Positions 62,261 to 64,000 of a stretch of 64,000 nucleotides of DNA are shown here, in pieces. How positions within the stretch are numbered: the stretch's first letter is position 1; each line of letters opens with the position of its first letter. Below the pieces are notes generated by a model. That model made no database searches. It had not been told where the DNA came from and saw only the letters and a list, made by a program, of their open reading frames with translations. Source of the stretch: Cymodocea nodosa (taxonomy: Eukaryota > Streptophyta > Magnoliopsida > Alismatales > Cymodoceaceae); NCBI GenBank assembly GCA_036874045.1, contig CM072339.1:9865501-9929500 (forward strand). Direction: 5' to 3'. The position numbers and the translations under genes were made by a program.

Positions 62261-64000
62261 CATATGCCTAGATTTCTTCTAATATGATTAAAAGTTGATT
62301 CATTTAAAGGTTTGGTGAAAATATCTACAAGTTGATTTTCTGTTGGAATAAACTTGAGTGAGATGTTCCCGTTTTCCACATGATCTCTCAAGAAATGATA
62401 TCTGATTTTGATGTGCTTGGCTCTAGAATGAAGTACTATATTCTTAGATAAGCTTATTACACTACTATTATCACAAAATATAACTGTATTCTAAATTTTC
62501 AGTCTGTAGTCTGCAAAAATTTGCTACATCCAAAGAATTTGAGCACAACGCATACCTACTACAATATATTCGGCTTCAGTAGTAGCTAATGCAATATAGT
62601 TTTGTTTCCTACTGAACCATGAGATTAATGAATTTCCAAGTAGTTGGCATGTGCCACTAGTACTTTTTCTATCAGATCTGCTACTTGCATAATCTCCATC
62701 ACTATAGCTTGTTAACATTAGATTGCTGTCAGCTGAGTAGAATAATTTGAAATCTTTGGTACCTTGTAGATATTTGAAAATTCTTTTGACTGATTTTAGA
62801 TGAGATTCCTTGGGTGATGCTTGAAATCTAGTACAGAAGCATACACTGAACATAATATCTGGCCTACTTGCTGAAATATACAACAGGGATCCAATCATGC
62901 CTCTATATTTCTTTTGATCTATTGCAACACTTGAATCATCTATTTCAAGTTTAGTGCCTGAACTCATTGGAGTATTTGCAGATTTGATGTTTTCATAGCC
63001 AAATTTCTTCAACATCTCTTTGTAGTATTTTCTCTTGGTTGACAAAGAGGCCATTTTGCACTTGATGGATCTATAAGCCTAAGAAAAACTTCAATTCTCC
63101 CATCATGCTCATTTCAAATTTATTTTTCATTAAATTTTGAAATCCATGATAGAGTTTTTCTGAAGTGGCTCCAAAAACTATATCATCAACATATATCTGT
63201 ATAATCAAAATGTGCAAATCAAAAGTTTTGATAAACAAAGTGCTGTCCACTTTGCTTATAGAGAAATTATTTTCAGTTAAGAACATTTTCAATTTCTCAT
63301 ACCAAGCCTTGGGTGCCTGTTTCAGACCATATAAAGCCTTTCTTATTTTGTAGACATGATTTGGCTTGACTTCATCTTCAAATCTGGGAGGTTGTTTAAC
63401 AAAAACTTCTTCCTAAATTTCTCCATTTAAAAAGGCACTTTTCACATCCATTTGAAATAATTTTATTTTCATACTACTTGCAAAAGCAAGCAACATTCTG
63501 ATAGCTTCTATTCTGGCTACAGGTGCAAAAGTTTCTTCATAGTCAATACCTTCTTGTTGATTATAGCCTTGTGCAACTAGTCGAGCTTTATTTCTGAATA
63601 TGTTTCCTTCATCTAATTTGTTTTTGAAAATCCATTTAGTTCCAATGATGGATTTTCCTATAGGTTTTTCCACTAGTTCCCAAACATTATTTTTCTAGAA
63701 CTAATTTAATTCTTCCTACATAGCCATTGTCCAGTAAGTATCCTTACAGGCTTCATTTACTGATTTTGGCTCTATTTCTGACACAAATGCACAAAAATTG
63801 CAAATATCTTGTGCTTTGCTTCAAGTTTGTACCCCTTTAGTTATATTTCCAATTATTTGTTCCACGGGGTGATCAGATTTGAACTTCCAATTGTTATGAT
63901 TCTGAAACCTATTGTTATGATTCTAATCTAAAGCTTGGGATTTGAGTTTCTGCTTGCAGTTATCTTTTTCAAAACTTTCATTCTCACTTTCACTATGAAT
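62261..64000 (-). pseudogene. E9 SIRE-like copia RT-RNase H (broken, runs off the window)
   Basis: RT (63673-63070): [45 protein letters not shown] and the active site YVDDIVFGATSEK, then FEMSMMGELKFFLGL. RNase H (63054-62290): YSDGDYASSRSDRKSTSG, SWFSRKQNYIALATTEAEY, CDNSSVISLSKN, KHIKIRYHFLRDH and VDIFTKPL. Stops and frameshifts lie near 63412, 63300-63350, 63060 and 62520. The sequence differs clearly from E8, so it is a separate family. Upstream integrase lies beyond 64000. Confidence 0.9.

Overview
The window is nuclear plant DNA, most likely from an angiosperm. It has plastid photosystem genes of angiosperm type broken by frameshifts and stops, GC-richer organelle-like DNA, and then about 54 kb of nested, AT-rich LTR retrotransposons. 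I see no intact host gene. Every coding region is a retroelement reading frame, a captured fragment or an organelle-derived pseudogene.

Layout. (1) 1-9360 is an organelle-like block: a short tandem repeat, a contiguous plastid segment (5' part of psaB, psaA, spacer, ycf3 exon 3 and intron), an RNase H-integrase fragment of a Tat-like Ty3/gypsy element, and about 3.7 kb of unassigned GC-richer DNA. A mitochondrial origin with an older plastid insert, later moved to the nucleus, fits best but is inference. (2) 9361-13562 is a decayed Athila-like Ty3/gypsy 5' half (G0), interrupted at 13563 by a SIRE-like Ty1/copia element (E0, to 18588). (3) 18589-22417 is a stack of LTR fragments. (4) 22418-46003 appears to be one minus-strand Athila-like element (E2) split by a plus-strand relative of the same family (E1, about 24821-41283). 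(5) 46004-53446 is an ORF remnant of a third Athila-like element (E3), split by a complete Tork-like Ty1/copia element (E4, 46486-52451) with two 958-bp LTRs. (6) 53447-64000 holds two SIRE-like copies joined head-on (plus copy to about 55903, then minus copy E8 to 62072) and the 3' part of a further minus-strand copia element (E9).

The most interesting object is E1. Its tRNA-Asp primer site is a perfect 18-nt match, but it is followed by a small CCHC ORF with no capsid region. After protease-RT-RNase H-integrase come three more reading frames: a long acidic ORF ending in a domain resembling the Athila-associated 'putative plant transposon protein', a capsid-type gag ORF downstream of pol, and an intronless F-box plus F-box-associated gene of about 380 codons in the place where other Athila elements carry an env-like ORF. 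Each spacer between these frames carries short hairpins of the form CGTTGAGTTA-loop-TAACTCAACG. Related hairpins with a GTTA/TAAC core and changing stems (CGGATAGTTA/TAACTATCCG, GACAGTTA/TAACTGTC, GGTTA/TAACC) fill LTRs of unrelated copia and gypsy families here. All frames carry stops, many explicable by C-to-T changes, so these copies look dead. The architecture is what deserves follow-up.
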